Shown one piece after another: positions 34,582 through 43,713 of a stretch of 64,000 nt of DNA. Origin of the DNA: an uncultured Bacteroidales bacterium (GTDB lineage Bacteria; Bacteroidota; Bacteroidia; Bacteroidales; Bacteroidaceae); assembly GCA_902779875.1 (NCBI GenBank), contig CACZCX010000011.1:1-64000 (forward strand), in the 5' to 3' direction. The first letter of the stretch is position 1; the number at the start of each line of letters is the position of its first letter. The position numbers and the translations under genes are program-made. Under the pieces are notes generated by a model. The model saw only the letters and a program-made list of their open reading frames with translations, was not told the origin of the DNA and did no database searches.

Positions 34582-35901
34582 TTATTCCAGGTAGATCATT
34601 ATACGGCCGCTTATCTGGAGCAGTGAAATCTCGCAGACCTTGGTGTCATACTGTACCTGGAGCAGGCTCTCCTCGGCATCCAGAAGTGACTTCTGGGCCT
34701 CACGCATCTCAATACCTGAGAGGTTGCCGAGCAGGTAACGCTCCTGTGCAATCTCCATGGTCTCCCGTGCTGTTTTCAGGTTCTGCTCCTGGAGTTCAAG
34801 CAGCATGAGGTTGTTCTGGTAAGCCTGCCAGAAATCATCCAGGTTGGCGCGGAGCTGAAGCTCCAGCTGGTCGATGGTTATATCGGCTGTGAGTTCATCC
34901 AGACGGGCATTGCGCTCCTGGGTACGCTGCTTTCCTGTAACCAGGTTTATGCCCATCGTGGCGCCGAATGAGGGACCCCAGTTGGTGCGGTCGGTATAGG
35001 TGCTGTTGCCATAGATGTTGTGTGACAGACCATATGAGGCATTGACCTTGAGGTACGGATAGTTACGGGCCTGTACGGTACGGCGGTCCAGCTGGGCTAT
35101 GGTGCGGTTGCTTTCTGCACGAAGCAGTGACGAGTTGGTCCTCATCATGTCTTCATACAGTGATTCGTACTCAAGTCCTGTAAGCAGGTTGATTGCGGTA
35201 TCAGCTGCGACGTGGACTGAACGAAGGTCCTGATTGGACATGAGTCGGTTGATACGGATGTTGGCCGATGCCACAGACTCATGCTGTTTTAGGCTCTTGG
35301 CGCTGTCTGAATTAAAATAGACCTGTGCCTGCTGCATGTCCAGACGTGAGTCACCACCCATGTCATAACGCTCGCTGGTTATACGAAGACGCTCTTTTGA
35401 GAGTGCTGTGGCATACTCCAGGTTCTTGAGATGTATGGTCTGGCGAACCAGGTTGTAATACTCGGTGGTCAGGTTGGCTATGTAATCCTCAATGGTTACG
35501 CGGGTCTGGATGGCTCCCTGATTATGCAGCTCATTCAAACGGTCGCGGGTGGCCTGGATGCTGAATCCGTCAAACAGAGTCCAGTCTGCACGGATCTGGG
35601 CGCTGAGGGTATGGTCCAACACATTGCGGTTGGATACGGTGGAGCCATCGGCCGCAAGTGTGGCATCATTGCTGGAGACGGAACCGGAGTAACTGCCCGA
35701 TGCACTAACGGTAGGTGCCCCTCCAGCATAAAGCCAGGAGTCATTGTTGGCGGCTTTCTCCTCAGAGATGTTGACCAGCTTTATCTGATAACTCTCATTG
35801 ATACCTGTCTCAAGGCACTCTTTAAGAGTCATGATCTGTGCCTGCATGCCCGTGCTCAAGGCAAGGGCGGCAGTTATGCATAGTATTCTGTATTGTTTCA
35901 T
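34582..35901 (-). CDS. TolC-family outer-membrane efflux protein
   Basis: This 439-residue protein has a signal peptide (ends STGMQAQ) and the two repeats of long coiled-coil helices of the OEP/TolC family (Glu/Leu/Gln-rich heptads such as LQEQNLKTARETMEIAQERY). It forms the outer-membrane exit of an RND pump. It is the third gene of the efflux operon and starts within the stop of the pump gene (ATGA). Confidence 0.9.
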   Translation of the reverse strand: MKQYRILCITAALALSTGMQAQIMTLKECLETGINESYQIKLVNISEEKAANNDSWLYAGGAPTVSASGSYSGSVSSNDATLAADGSTVSNRNVLDHTLSAQIRADWTLFDGFSIQATRDRLNELHNQGAIQTRVTIEDYIANLTTEYYNLVRQTIHLKNLEYATALSKERLRITSERYDMGGDSRLDMQQAQVYFNSDSAKSLKQHESVASANIRINRLMSNQDLRSVHVAADTAINLLTGLEYESLYEDMMRTNSSLLRAESNRTIAQLDRRTVQARNYPYLKVNASYGLSHNIYGNSTYTDRTNWGPSFGATMGINLVTGKQRTQERNARLDELTADITIDQLELQLRANLDDFWQAYQNNLMLLELQEQNLKTARETMEIAQERYLLGNLSGIEMREAQKSLLDAEESLLQVQYDTKVCEISLLQISGRIMIYLE

Positions 35902-38900
35902 TCCTTTTTCTTTTGGGTTTTGCGGTCTGTGGAGATGTAGCTGTAAACAGCGGGCACCACATACATGGTAAAGAATGTGGAGATGAGCATACCGCCTACG
36001 ACGGCAGTACCCATGGCTACACGTCCGGCGCTGCCTTCGCCGTGTGCGAACATAAGCGGCAGCAGACCGAGCATGGTCGATGTACTTGTCATCAGGATAG
36101 GTCTGAGTCGCTGTACCGATGCCTGACGGATAGCCTCAGGCTTGTCAATGCCGGCAGCCTGTTTCTGGTTGGCGAACTCCACGATAAGGATACCGTTCTT
36201 AGCCACAAGACCTATAAGCATGATGATACCGATCTCACTGAATATGTTCATGGTCTGGTCGCCGTTACGCAGGAACACAAGGGCTCCGAACACGGCCAGA
36301 GGCACGGTGATCATGACAATGAGAGGATCCTTGAAACTCTCGAACTGGGCTGCGAGCACCAGATAGATGAGCAGTAGGGCCAGACCGAACGCGAACAGCA
36401 GGCTGTTGGAACTCTCGCGGAAATCCTTGGACTCACCGGTAAGGGCGGTACGGAAGGTGTCATCGAGGGTCTCCTTGGCAATCTTGTCCATCTCGTCAAG
36501 GGCCTGTCCCAGGGTGTATCCCTTACCCAGTCCGGCCGATACGGTGGCCGATACGAATCGGTTGTATCGGTACAGACGCGGAGGAGCGATATCCTCCTTG
36601 AGGTCCACCAGGTTCTCCATCTGAATCATGTCGCCGCTTCCGCTACGCATGTAGATGGACTTGAGCGCCTGGGTGGTGTTACGCTGCTGACGGTTAATCT
36701 CACCTATAATGTCATACTGCTTTCCGTTCATGTAGAGGTAACCCATACGCTGGCCGCTCAGTCCCCACTGCAGGGTCTGGGCAATATCGCGGGTGCTTAC
36801 GCCCAGCAGGTTGGCCTTCTCGCGGTTTATCGATATGCGGACCTCGGGCTTGGAGAACTTGAGGTCGGCATCGGCCATCTGGAAGGCAGGGTTGTCATTG
36901 ACCTTGGCAAGGAAGGTGGGGAGCACTTCCTGCAGTTTCTCGATGTTGGTGGCCTGGATGACGTAACGTACAGGCATGCCGCCACGGCCTCCGCCGAACG
37001 AGGACTGCTGCTGTACGAATGCGCGGGCGTCATTCTCACGGCGTACGGCGGCGCTCAGTTTCTCGAACACCTCCATCTGTGAGTAGTTGCGCTCGTTTAT
37101 ATCCTTGAGGGTGATCTGTATGTTACCGCCTCCGCTCGATACGCGAGCGGTCACGAACTTGGCATCGGGCATAAGTGAATCGACCACGTCGTTTATGCGC
37201 TCGGTGTAGTCACGCATATACTCGTAGGTCACGCCCTCGGGGCCCTGTGTGCGGACGGTCACCTGTGAGCGGTCCTCCATAGGAGCCATCTCCGACGGGG
37301 TCTTGACCCACATCCACGCTGCGATTCCAAGTGCCAGGACCATGCTGCCCAGGGCAATCCATCGGTTCCTGAGTATAAAGTCAAGACTCTTGCTGTAGTA
37401 TCGGTTCATACCGTCAAAGAAGGGCTCCGACCAACTGTAGAAGGCGTTCTTCTTTTCGCGGCGTACCAGTATCTTGGTGGAGAGCATGGGGGTGAAGGTG
37501 AGGGCGGCAAAGGTCGATATGACCACGGCGCCGGCAATCACGAACGCGAACTCACGGAACAGACGTCCGGTCTGGCCCTCCATGAATACTATGGGCACGA
37601 ACACGCAGAGCAGTGTGATTGAGGTCGATATGATGGCGAACAGAATCTCGCGTGAGCCGTCTATGCCGGCCTGGCGCGGAGTCATGCCTTTCTCTATGCG
37701 GTTGTATATATTCTCTGTCATTACGATGGCGTCATCGACCACAAGTCCTACCGACAGTACTACGGCGAGCATGGAGAGCACGTTGATACTGAATCCCAGC
37801 AGGTACATTACAAAGAACGAGCCGATGATTGAAACCGGGATTACCAGAACCGGGATGAGAGTCACACGCCAGTCGCGCAGGAATAGGAATATGATGAAGA
37901 TAACCAGTATGAATGCCTCATACAGGGTGGTCTTAACCTCGTTGATTGACGCGCGGATAAAGCGGGTGTTGTCAAAGCCGTACTCGTAACCTACGTCCTC
38001 GGGGAGGTCCTTCTCCATGAGTTTCATGCGGTCGTACACGGCGTTGGCTATGTTGATGTGGTTGGCACCGGGCTGGGGTGTGACTGCCACACCCACCATG
38101 GGGATGCCGTTCATCTTCATGTAACTCTTTATGTCACGCGGGCTGAGCTCGGCCTGGCCTACGTCGCTGAATCGGATTACCTTGGTGCCGTCATGCTTTA
38201 TGACCAGGTTGTTGAACTCCTCGGTGGTGTGCATCTGGCCAAGGGTACGGATCTCAAGCTCGGTGGTGTTACCCTCAATCGTACCTGAGGGGAGCTCCAC
38301 GTTCTCGCGGTCCAGGGCGTTCTTGACGTCCATGGGGGTGATGCCGTAACCGGACATCTTGACGGGGTCAAGCCACAGGCGCATGCAATAGCGCTTTTCA
38401 CCCCATATCATCACGGAACTCACGTCCTGGATGGTCTGGAGCTGCTCCTTAACCACCAGGTCTGCAAGTTCACTGAGTTCAAGCAGTGTGCGCTTATCAC
38501 TGTGCAGGGCAACCATGAGGATAGGCATGGCGTCGGCATCGGCCTTGGATACCGTGGGGGGATCGCAGTCGCGGGGCAGCATTCGCTGGGCGCGTGATAC
38601 CTTGTCGCGCACGTCGTTGGCGGCGGTCTCCAGGTCAACGGAGAGCTCAAACTCTACGGTGATGCGGCTGCTTCCGTACTGGCTGACCGATGAGAGGGAG
38701 CGGATGCCCGGGATACCGTTGATCTGCTGCTCCAGCGGCTCGGTTATCTGGTTCTCAATGACCTCGGCGTTGGCTCCGGGGTAGGAGGCCGATACCGATA
38801 TGATGGGGTTGTCGACCGACGGGTATTCGCGTACGCCAAGACTGGTGTAGCCTACCACGCCGAACAGGATTATTATGAGCACCAGCACTGTGGCCAGCAC

Positions 38901-38933
38901 CGGGCGGCGTATGCTAAGTTCGGATATGTTCAT
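35898..38933 (-). CDS. RND efflux pump, inner-membrane transporter (AcrB/HAE1 type)
   Basis: This 1011-residue protein begins MNISELSIRRPVLATVLVL and has the RND layout: a first membrane segment, a large periplasmic loop with SYPGANAEVIENQITEPLEQ, membrane segments from about 335 with SVGLVVDDAIVMTENIYN (proton-path Asp pair DD), a second loop, and a second group of segments from about 855. It exports drugs, bile acids or other compounds using the proton gradient. The substrate is unknown. It overlaps tolC by ATGA and follows the adaptor gene by 12 bases. Confidence 0.95.
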   Translation of the reverse strand: MNISELSIRRPVLATVLVLIIILFGVVGYTSLGVREYPSVDNPIISVSASYPGANAEVIENQITEPLEQQINGIPGIRSLSSVSQYGSSRITVEFELSVDLETAANDVRDKVSRAQRMLPRDCDPPTVSKADADAMPILMVALHSDKRTLLELSELADLVVKEQLQTIQDVSSVMIWGEKRYCMRLWLDPVKMSGYGITPMDVKNALDRENVELPSGTIEGNTTELEIRTLGQMHTTEEFNNLVIKHDGTKVIRFSDVGQAELSPRDIKSYMKMNGIPMVGVAVTPQPGANHINIANAVYDRMKLMEKDLPEDVGYEYGFDNTRFIRASINEVKTTLYEAFILVIFIIFLFLRDWRVTLIPVLVIPVSIIGSFFVMYLLGFSINVLSMLAVVLSVGLVVDDAIVMTENIYNRIEKGMTPRQAGIDGSREILFAIISTSITLLCVFVPIVFMEGQTGRLFREFAFVIAGAVVISTFAALTFTPMLSTKILVRREKKNAFYSWSEPFFDGMNRYYSKSLDFILRNRWIALGSMVLALGIAAWMWVKTPSEMAPMEDRSQVTVRTQGPEGVTYEYMRDYTERINDVVDSLMPDAKFVTARVSSGGGNIQITLKDINERNYSQMEVFEKLSAAVRRENDARAFVQQQSSFGGGRGGMPVRYVIQATNIEKLQEVLPTFLAKVNDNPAFQMADADLKFSKPEVRISINREKANLLGVSTRDIAQTLQWGLSGQRMGYLYMNGKQYDIIGEINRQQRNTTQALKSIYMRSGSGDMIQMENLVDLKEDIAPPRLYRYNRFVSATVSAGLGKGYTLGQALDEMDKIAKETLDDTFRTALTGESKDFRESSNSLLFAFGLALLLIYLVLAAQFESFKDPLIVMITVPLAVFGALVFLRNGDQTMNIFSEIGIIMLIGLVAKNGILIVEFANQKQAAGIDKPEAIRQASVQRLRPILMTSTSTMLGLLPLMFAHGEGSAGRVAMGTAVVGGMLISTFFTMYVVPAVYSYISTDRKTQKKKE

Positions 38934-38945
38934 GGATGCGGCAGG

Positions 38946-40025
38946 TTATTTGAGTTCAACCCTCATTCCGGTACGCAGCTGCATGGTGCCGCTGGTTATT
39001 ACGGTGTCGCCTACGCTCAGGCCGCTCAGCACCTGGACCATTGCGTCTGTGCGCAGGCCTTTGGTGATTTCCTGGGGCATTGCCTTGCCGCCTTTGTAGA
39101 GGAACACCTTGTCAATGCCCATCTCGGAGATGACTGCCTCGCTGGGTACTGCAAGGGCGTTCTTGAATGTGCGGGTATTGAGGCTGACGCTTACGTATCG
39201 GCCGGGAACAAGCTTGCCGCCGGCGTTGTCGTAGATGGCGCGGACCAGATAGGTACGGGTGCCCTGATCGACCTTTGAATTGGTGGCGTAGACCTGGGCG
39301 TTGTGGATATCGTCGCTGCCCTCGACCGTGAATGTCAGCTTGGCTCCGTTCTGCAGCACGCCGGCGTAACGCTCGGGGATGGCGAACTCAACCTTGAGTT
39401 TCTCGGTGTTGGTAAGGGTGGCAACATTGGTGCTGGGCGATGCGTAGGCTCCAACGCTCACCTGACGCAGGCCTATTATTCCGTCAAACGGGGCCTTGAG
39501 CTCGGTCTGGTCCAGCTTGGCGCGGCACTCCTCAATGTCGGCCTGGAGTTTGTTGAAGTTGGCTTCGGCCTCCTGATAGGCCTCCTTACTTACGGCCTCC
39601 TTCTCGTAGAGGGCTTTCTGGCGGGCCAGACGGTCCTCGGTTGACTGATACTGGGCCTCCAGTTTCTTGAGCTGTGCCTGCAGGGGCGCGTCGTTGATCT
39701 TGGCCAGCACCTGACCTTTCTTGACTTTGGTGCCCTCCTCAAAGAATATGTCGGTGATTTTGCCCGATGTCTCGAACGACAGGTTTACCTCTTCGTTGGG
39801 GATGAGGCTTCCGCTGATGTTGATGCCGTCCACAAGCTCGGTGGGCTGCATCACTACGTGACGCACCAGCAGCGTCTGGCCTCCTCGGCCTATTGGCGCA
39901 CCGGCTGTGGGCATCGGCCCTGCTGGTATTTCTGAGTTTGATTTTGGTTTAAAACGGTATATTCCTAAAACGGCCAGTCCTATAACAATAGCGGCTATCA
40001 GCACCCATTTGGTAGTTTTGCTCAT
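38946..40025 (-). CDS. RND efflux periplasmic adaptor (membrane fusion protein)
   Basis: This 359-residue protein has an N-terminal membrane segment (WVLIAAIVIGLAVLGIY), then the lipoyl-like halves around an alpha hairpin (GKITDIFFEEGTKVKKGQVL near 88-107; coiled part 112-165; second half PFDGIIGLRQVSVGAY), a beta-barrel and a C-terminal part. It links the pump to TolC. It is the first gene of the operon and has a promoter-like box upstream. Confidence 0.93.
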   Translation of the reverse strand: MSKTTKWVLIAAIVIGLAVLGIYRFKPKSNSEIPAGPMPTAGAPIGRGGQTLLVRHVVMQPTELVDGINISGSLIPNEEVNLSFETSGKITDIFFEEGTKVKKGQVLAKINDAPLQAQLKKLEAQYQSTEDRLARQKALYEKEAVSKEAYQEAEANFNKLQADIEECRAKLDQTELKAPFDGIIGLRQVSVGAYASPSTNVATLTNTEKLKVEFAIPERYAGVLQNGAKLTFTVEGSDDIHNAQVYATNSKVDQGTRTYLVRAIYDNAGGKLVPGRYVSVSLNTRTFKNALAVPSEAVISEMGIDKVFLYKGGKAMPQEITKGLRTDAMVQVLSGLSVGDTVITSGTMQLRTGMRVELK

Positions 40026-40050
40026 AAATTTAAGGTTAATCTTAAAGGTG

Positions 40051-40058
40051 CAAATTTA
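40051..40058 (-). promoter_or_regulatory. -7 box of the efflux operon
   Basis: TAAATTTG on the minus strand, exact to TAnnTTTG, 25 bases before the ATG. No TTG stands at the usual distance; a GC-rich dyad (CGCGCGTGATACGCGC, 40081-40096) lies upstream of it and could be an operator. No repressor gene is adjacent. Confidence 0.5.
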
Positions 40059-40120
40059 CTGATTAGACACCTTTTTATTTCGCGCGTGATACGCGCTTAA
40101 CATTTTTTAGGCAAAAACGC

Positions 40121-40149
40121 CGCATTGGGGTCGTTTAACTTTGCGTCAC
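40121..40149. repeat. REP-like palindrome, family B (single unit)
   Basis: CGCATTGGGGTCGTTTAACT followed by TTGCGTCAC. The arms CGCA and TGCG, extended by TCA, enclose the GGGGTCGTTT core. It follows the stop of the minus-strand methyltransferase gene, where TAA is followed by AAAGTGACGC. It marks the left end of the patch of family B elements. Confidence 0.8.
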
Positions 40150-40152
40150 TTT

Positions 40153-40617
40153 TTAAAAGAATCGGCCGGTACGTTTTTTGTAATCCAGGTATTCCTGACC
40201 GAAATCTGCTTCAAGCCGATGCTCTTCGGAGCGTACCTGGAACATCATCAGGATGAACAGGATTGCAAATACCAACAGCGCCCACAAGTTCCAGAGCGCA
40301 ATCAGAATTCCTGTGTAATAGAGGTATGTGCCTGATAACATGGGATTTCGGCTATGCTTGTAGGGCCCATCGGTCATGAGATGCTTGGTGCGCGGATCGA
40401 CCTCGTGCCCCATCGCGTCGAACGGATTGCCGTCGCCCACGCGCTTCATGTAAATGATGCTCCACACGCTCAACGCAAGCCCCGCTAGACAGAGGGCCGA
40501 TGCACAAAGCATGCGTATCAAAGGAATGTCTGCAACCTGAGGCATTCCTGCCGCCCACCACATCAGCGTGGGGATGCCGGCTATAAAAATCACGAATCCA
40601 AGTAAGTATCCTTTCAT
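40153..40617 (-). CDS. Isoprenylcysteine methyltransferase-like membrane protein
   Basis: This 154-residue protein has about four membrane segments and the ICMT/PEMT C-terminal motif: GPYKHSRNPMLSGTYLYYTG then EEHRLEADFGQEYLDYKKRTGR. Such enzymes methylate cysteine or phospholipid head groups with S-adenosylmethionine. In bacteria the substrate is generally unknown. Its ATG overlaps the stop frame of the broken flavodoxin upstream (ATGA), so it was formerly coupled to that gene. It ends in a family B palindrome. Confidence 0.85.
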   Translation of the reverse strand: MKGYLLGFVIFIAGIPTLMWWAAGMPQVADIPLIRMLCASALCLAGLALSVWSIIYMKRVGDGNPFDAMGHEVDPRTKHLMTDGPYKHSRNPMLSGTYLYYTGILIALWNLWALLVFAILFILMMFQVRSEEHRLEADFGQEYLDYKKRTGRFF

Positions 40618-40788
40618 TTTTCAATTGAATCAAGCCATTGCTTAATCTCGCTGGCATCGGGGGTATTAAGCAATCGTCCCGGCTTCCGGCTTAATCTCAT
40701 ACAGCGTCGCTCCGGCTGCATCGGCCAGTTTGCGTGCCACTGACTCTGTCGTGCCGGTGGCTGAAAAATATGCTACTAATGTTTTCAT
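40614..40788 (-). pseudogene. Flavodoxin remnant with internal deletion
   Basis: The first 38 codons encode a flavodoxin start ([20 protein letters not shown], then [15 protein letters not shown]) with the FMN phosphate loop SATGTTE. The frame then stops at TAA (40666-40668). A second frame continues with a flavodoxin-like C-terminus ([20 protein letters not shown], then K and TGA). About 100 codons of the middle are missing. At the junction AAGCCGG occurs twice within a few bases, so a short-repeat deletion is likely. The 3' frame ends as ATGA on the methyltransferase gene. It cannot make a working flavodoxin. Confidence 0.8.
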
Positions 40789-40792
40789 GTCT

Positions 40793-40800
40793 CAAAGATA
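40793..40800 (-). promoter_or_regulatory. -7 box of the flavodoxin remnant, leaderless spacing
   Basis: TATCTTTG on the minus strand, then four bases and the ATG. This is the same spacing as at ccsBA, ndk and the 45417 gene. It may still drive the methyltransferase gene. Confidence 0.5.
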
Positions 40801-40809
40801 CTAAAAAAT

Positions 40810-40885
40810 TGACGCAAATGGGTATTTCTTTTAGTCGCTTCGCTTTGTAAAAGCGTCCCTTTGGGCCGAGCGAACAATGCGTCAC
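40810..40885. repeat. Degenerate family B material after the MATE gene
   Basis: TGACGCAAATGGG at 40810-40822 resembles a family B left arm and core start. GCGTCCCTTTGGG at about 40853 and AATGCGTCA at 40876-40884 resemble other arms. The last of these contains the stop (TGA) of the MATE gene. The arrangement is decayed, so I count it as related sequence, not a full unit. Confidence 0.5.
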
Positions 40886-42597
40886 TTTGAGTCAAAATTC
40901 AGGTAGAGGCTGTTGACGCCGTTGCGGTAACGGTAGTCGATGCTCCGGCAGAAACCTTCTATTATCATCATGCTGAGGTTTGCATCAGATGCTCCGGGGG
41001 TGTATTCAATCATGGGGTTGTAGGCCTTGCCGATGGACTTTACGGTGATGGTCAGGCGCTCACTGGACCGGCTCAGCCCGATGTCAAAGCAGCCGCTCTT
41101 GCCGCACTGCAGGGACATCTCCAACTCGTGAACCATTATTTCCTCGACGCAATGGGTCAGGGCGGTCTCCAGCTGTGTGTCCAGCTTCAGCTCGTGAATA
41201 TGCTCGGTCAGGAGTGTCAGGTTTTGGTTGACCGATTCCCTGCTGTAGTTCACGCTGACTGTCAGGCCGTCCGCGTCATCGCGTTTCCAGTGCTTGTAGA
41301 CGTAGGCCGATGCCAACGCGCCGATAATCAGTGCGATAGTCATGCCTGCGGGTAGCGCGTACCAGATCCAGGCTGCGTTCCAGCGGGGCAGGATTGCGGC
41401 CAGCGGCAGGACGGAGAGCAGGATGGCTGCCTGGACCAGACCTGCTAACTTGTTGAATCCCAGCAGCATGAATGCGTTGGCCATGATCATGATGATTCCG
41501 GCGGGGATGAGCAGGAGGCTGAATATTCTTATGGGTGCGATTGAGAGCGCACGGAGTTGGTCATCGGCCCCGAAGAGGGTGGCTATGGGTCCGGGAATGG
41601 CTATCAGGACGACCATGGTGATGACGGAACCTATTATCACTGTGCGGGTTGTGCTGCGGATTAGGCGAATCACGCCGTCGTAATCGTGCTCGCCCAGCAT
41701 TATTCCGCCGATGCCGGTCACGCACGATCCGGTGCCGGTGTACAGGAGCATGGCGATGAGGAACAGCTGCATGCAGATGCTGAGCGGGAACATGCCGTCG
41801 GCACCCATGGCGCTCAGTACGATGGTGTTGAGGCCCAGGGTCAGGATGATGGTGGATATGCCTCCAAGTATGGCTGGGAGGCCCGTGCGGGTTATCTCGC
41901 CCAGCAGTTTGAGCAACATTCGCGGGGCGGGGATTTCAAGGCGGAAGGGCTTGGGCGGACGTCTCAGGAACGGCACCATGACACAGAACGCTATGACCGC
42001 TGCGACCGATGACCCCAGCGCGATGCCCCGTATGCCCACTCCAAAACCTCTTACCAGCAGCATATCGAACACCAGATTGCTGATAATGAATACGATGACG
42101 AATATCAGCACTATGCGGGGCTGACCGCAGATTTTGACAAACTGTGACCAGCAATTGGCAAAGATTGCGAATACGGTGCCTATGAATGCGAACGGCAGGT
42201 AGCTGCGCAGCATGGGGGCCAGGCGCGGATCCTGGGTTATCAGGGCCGATATCTGATTGGTAAAGATGTACAACAGTATGAGTAACAGTGCGTTGAGAAT
42301 CAGGAAAAAGAGGGATGCGGTCATTACCAGACTATCGGACCGGCGGTAATCCTGATTGCCCAGTGCAGGCGCCATCAGGATGCTGGAGCCCATCATTATC
42401 ATGACGGTGGGGAGCAGCAGCAGGTTGACGATGGGCATGGCCAGCGTTACTACCGATATTGAATCGGCGCCGATGTACTGTCCCACCACGATGCTGTCGA
42501 TGGTGGAATTGAGCTGCACCACAATTCCGGCCAGGATGGACGCTATCAGAAATATCCGCAGCGTGTGATTGATTATATGTGAGTTCCTTTGCGTCAC
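40882..42597 (-). CDS. MATE-family transporter fused to a histidine kinase-like ATPase domain
   Basis: This 571-residue protein has about 12 membrane segments in residues 10-430, with MATE features (VVQLNSTIDSIVVGQYIGAD; MGSSILMAPALGNQDY). From about 435 it is soluble: LTEHIHELKLDTQLETALTH and CVEEIMVHELEMS are like the N-box and surrounding region of RsbW/SpoIIAB-type HATPase_c_2 domains. The inference is a transporter regulated by, or acting on, a partner through an ATP-binding module. It starts at GTG, which overlaps the GH5 stop as GTGA in a TGACGCAAAGG sequence like the family B arm. It may be co-read with GH5. Confidence 0.8.
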   Translation of the reverse strand: MTQRNSHIINHTLRIFLIASILAGIVVQLNSTIDSIVVGQYIGADSISVVTLAMPIVNLLLLPTVMIMMGSSILMAPALGNQDYRRSDSLVMTASLFFLILNALLLILLYIFTNQISALITQDPRLAPMLRSYLPFAFIGTVFAIFANCWSQFVKICGQPRIVLIFVIVFIISNLVFDMLLVRGFGVGIRGIALGSSVAAVIAFCVMVPFLRRPPKPFRLEIPAPRMLLKLLGEITRTGLPAILGGISTIILTLGLNTIVLSAMGADGMFPLSICMQLFLIAMLLYTGTGSCVTGIGGIMLGEHDYDGVIRLIRSTTRTVIIGSVITMVVLIAIPGPIATLFGADDQLRALSIAPIRIFSLLLIPAGIIMIMANAFMLLGFNKLAGLVQAAILLSVLPLAAILPRWNAAWIWYALPAGMTIALIIGALASAYVYKHWKRDDADGLTVSVNYSRESVNQNLTLLTEHIHELKLDTQLETALTHCVEEIMVHELEMSLQCGKSGCFDIGLSRSSERLTITVKSIGKAYNPMIEYTPGASDANLSMMIIEGFCRSIDYRYRNGVNSLYLNFDSK

Positions 42598-43643
42598 TTC
42601 ATCAGGATGTCAAACATTCCTTTGTCCTTGAAGTCCTGGGTGCGCTGGTCCCAGAAGCCAAAGTCGGCGTCGTAGCACCACAGGGTCCAGGCTATGTTGC
42701 ACTCGTTGAAAATGGAGATCATGTCGGTCATCCAGGCGTAGGCCAGATCGCGGGGCGTGCGCTGGTAGGCTCCCCATTCGCCGCAGAAGAGCTGCAGACC
42801 CAGGTCCTGGGCCAGTTTGATGGCATCGGCCATATCATTTTTGATGCGCTCGCGGTTCCACTCGGTCAGGCCTTCGTTGTCGCGGATTATCTTCTGCAGC
42901 TGCGGGGTTGCCTGCTCATAATCGGCCTGTGAAATGAGCTGCCCGGGGTAGTTGACGGTGCCCGTGTATCGGCCCACATCGGTCCACGACGCGCGGTAGT
43001 GGGTCACGAACATGGGGTTGTAGTAGTGGAAACTCAGGATGATGTTCTTGTCGCCGGCGGGGATTCTTAAATCCTTGAACGTGCCGACGCTCTGCCAGCG
43101 GTTGGAGCCGATTACCAGCTTGCGGTCGGGCTCCAGCTTGCGCAGGGCGGCGTGCACCTTTTCGACCACCTGGTTCCACTGTTCGGGGTCATCGGCCACG
43201 GGCTCGTTCATGAACTCGTAGGCCACCATGCTGACGGGGTATTTTTTGATCTCGGCCGATAACTGCGTCCACATGTCGATGAGTTTCTGCAGTTCGGCGG
43301 GGTCCTCATAGAGGGCGTTTTTCTGGCCTTCCTGCAGCACGAAACTGTGGGAGCGGAGGGTGTGCAGGTCCACTATGACGCGCAGATTGTGCTTGACGGC
43401 CCAATCCAGGGCATTGGTCAGGAGCTGCCAGGCATCGTCCAGGCGGTTGCCCTGTTCGTCCCAGAACTGGACCTCGTCAATGGGCAGGCGGATGTGGTCA
43501 AATCCTAGTTCCCTGATTCGGATCATATCCTGCTCCTTGATGTGGTTTGCGCGCGCCTGGCCCCGGGCCTGCGACTGGCTCAGCCAATGGCTCACGTTTA
43601 CTCCGCGTTTGATCTCAAAGCCGTTCTGGGCTTGCTGACGCAA
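42594..43643 (-). CDS. GH5-like cellulase-type glycoside hydrolase, 5' end disturbed
   Basis: The protein is 349 residues from a TTG at 43643. It has the GH5 pattern: FEIKRGVNVSHWLSQSQ near the start, FMNEP with Glu147 (acid/base) and CGEWG with Glu289 (nucleophile). It cuts beta-1,4 glucan-type chains. Related Bacteroidetes enzymes have a lipoprotein or signal peptide of about 20-30 residues. Here the frame upstream of residue 8 reads into the family B palindrome, and no ATG or signal peptide is found. The gene has probably lost its 5' end to the element and RAYT gene next to it, so it may be non-functional or made without export. The TTG start is only a guess. Confidence 0.75.
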   Translation of the reverse strand: MRQQAQNGFEIKRGVNVSHWLSQSQARGQARANHIKEQDMIRIRELGFDHIRLPIDEVQFWDEQGNRLDDAWQLLTNALDWAVKHNLRVIVDLHTLRSHSFVLQEGQKNALYEDPAELQKLIDMWTQLSAEIKKYPVSMVAYEFMNEPVADDPEQWNQVVEKVHAALRKLEPDRKLVIGSNRWQSVGTFKDLRIPAGDKNIILSFHYYNPMFVTHYRASWTDVGRYTGTVNYPGQLISQADYEQATPQLQKIIRDNEGLTEWNRERIKNDMADAIKLAQDLGLQLFCGEWGAYQRTPRDLAYAWMTDMISIFNECNIAWTLWCYDADFGFWDQRTQDFKDKGMFDILMK

Positions 43644-43713
43644 AGGGGTTGACGCAAAGGGGTCGTTTAATTTTGCGGCGTTTGACGCATTGTTAAACGA
43701 CCCCTTTGCGTCA
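43636..43713. repeat. REP-like palindromes, family B, left flank of the transposase gene
   Basis: A partial arm (TGACGCAAAGGGG, 43636-43648) precedes a full 31-base unit (43650-43680). After TT comes an inverted unit (43683-43713). The last three bases (reverse TGA) are the transposase stop. The 64-base block is repeated almost identically at 44610-44673. Confidence 0.9.
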
